Below are positions 6,558-6,695 of a stretch of DNA of 6,695 bases, one piece after another; within the stretch, counting starts at the first letter, position 1, and each line of letters begins with the position of its first letter. Source of the DNA: HGM05190 sp964394205 (lineage in GTDB: Bacteria > Bacteroidota > Bacteroidia > Bacteroidales > Muribaculaceae); assembly GCA_964394205.1 (NCBI GenBank), contig CAYMVS010000083.1, positions 1-6,695 of the forward strand, read 5' to 3'. Below the pieces are notes generated by a model that saw nothing but the letters and a program-made list of their open reading frames with translations, was not told the DNA's origin and ran no database searches. A program made the translations under genes and the position numbers.

Positions 6558-6590
6558 TTTTGGACCGGCAAACCACTTGCCGGTCCAAAA
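6558..6590 (+). terminator. 14-bp perfect stem-loop after glyA, probable operon end
   Basis: Arms TTTTGGACCGGCAA (6558-6571) and TTGCCGGTCCAAAA (6577-6590) are perfectly complementary around a 5-nt loop (ACCAC). It lies 25 nt after the glyA stop and is the strongest hairpin I find. On the + strand it is followed by AATTT rather than a U run, so it is not a standard intrinsic terminator. It may block or stabilise the 3' end instead. Being symmetric, it would form in transcripts from either strand. Confidence 0.55.
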
Positions 6591-6606
6591 AATTTAGCTA
6601 CCTTTG
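6577..6606 (+). promoter_or_regulatory. Promoter of the tRNA-Glu gene
   Basis: TTG at 6577-6579, a 19-bp spacer and TACCTTTG at 6599-6606, an exact TAnnTTTG. The inferred start is near 6613, about 30 nt before the tRNA. The -33 element is the first three bases of the right arm of the glyA hairpin. Confidence 0.6.
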
Positions 6607-6643
6607 CAACGTGATTCAAGAGAGAACCACAATGATAGCGAAT

Positions 6644-6695
6644 GGCGATTTAGTGTAGTGGCCTAGCACGCCACCCTCTCACGGTGGAGACCAGG
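6644..6695 (+). tRNA. tRNA-Glu (anticodon CTC), 5' part, cut by the window end
   Basis: The first 52 nt of a tRNA. The acceptor 5' strand is GGCGATT (6644-6650), then TA, then a D arm with stem GTG (6653-6655) and CAC (6667-6669). The anticodon stem CCACC/GGTGG (6671-6675, 6683-6687) closes the loop CTCTCAC (6676-6682), so the anticodon is CTC and reads GAG. U11-A24, U13 with G22, and a short variable region with A46 and no base 47 agree with glutamate identity elements known from E. coli. The T arm and the 3' acceptor strand lie outside the window, so the acceptor pairing cannot be checked. Confidence 0.9.

Overview
The window looks like ordinary chromosomal DNA from a Bacteroidales bacterium, possibly of the Muribaculaceae type. 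The lineage evidence is three intergenic matches to the Bacteroidetes housekeeping promoter (TTTG or TTG, about 19-20 bp, TAnnTTTG), a fourth -7 match alone, A-rich rather than Shine-Dalgarno-like sequence before start codons, and Bacteroidetes-like proteins. The family placement is an impression. All genes are on the + strand and I see no phage, IS element, CRISPR array or defence system.

Left part (1-2972): a promoter drives a DUF1349 protein (beta-sandwich, unknown function). A 164-bp AT-rich gap follows, holding a -7 promoter element and a long imperfect inverted repeat whose right arm covers the next start codon. Then come a secreted alpha/beta-hydrolase (acetyl-esterase-like) and, 2 nt later, a stand-alone FeS/flavin NADPH oxidoreductase of the GltD/NfnB family. 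The last two look co-transcribed, although their functions have no obvious link.

Right part (2973-6532): after a 297-bp gap with a consensus promoter and a leader of about 215 nt, there is a compact run of pyrB, pyrI, a flavin-reductase-like protein and glyA. Junctions are 9 nt, a 1-nt overlap, and 21 nt. PyrB and PyrI form aspartate transcarbamoylase, the committed step of pyrimidine synthesis. GlyA supplies glycine and one-carbon units for purines and thymidylate, so the operon centres on nucleotide precursors. The pyrB leader holds a U8 tract, a stem-loop, a short ORF ending in the U tract, and two TGTCA/TGACA palindromes, so control by attenuation or by a repressor is plausible.

Right edge (6533-6695): a 14-bp AT palindrome, a perfect 14-bp-stem hairpin that overlaps the -33 element of the next promoter, then the first 52 nt of a tRNA-Glu with anticodon CTC, cut by the window end.

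I do not see a new multi-gene system. The most interesting parts are non-coding: the inverted repeat at the esterase start, the pyrB leader, and the hairpin/promoter overlap before the tRNA.
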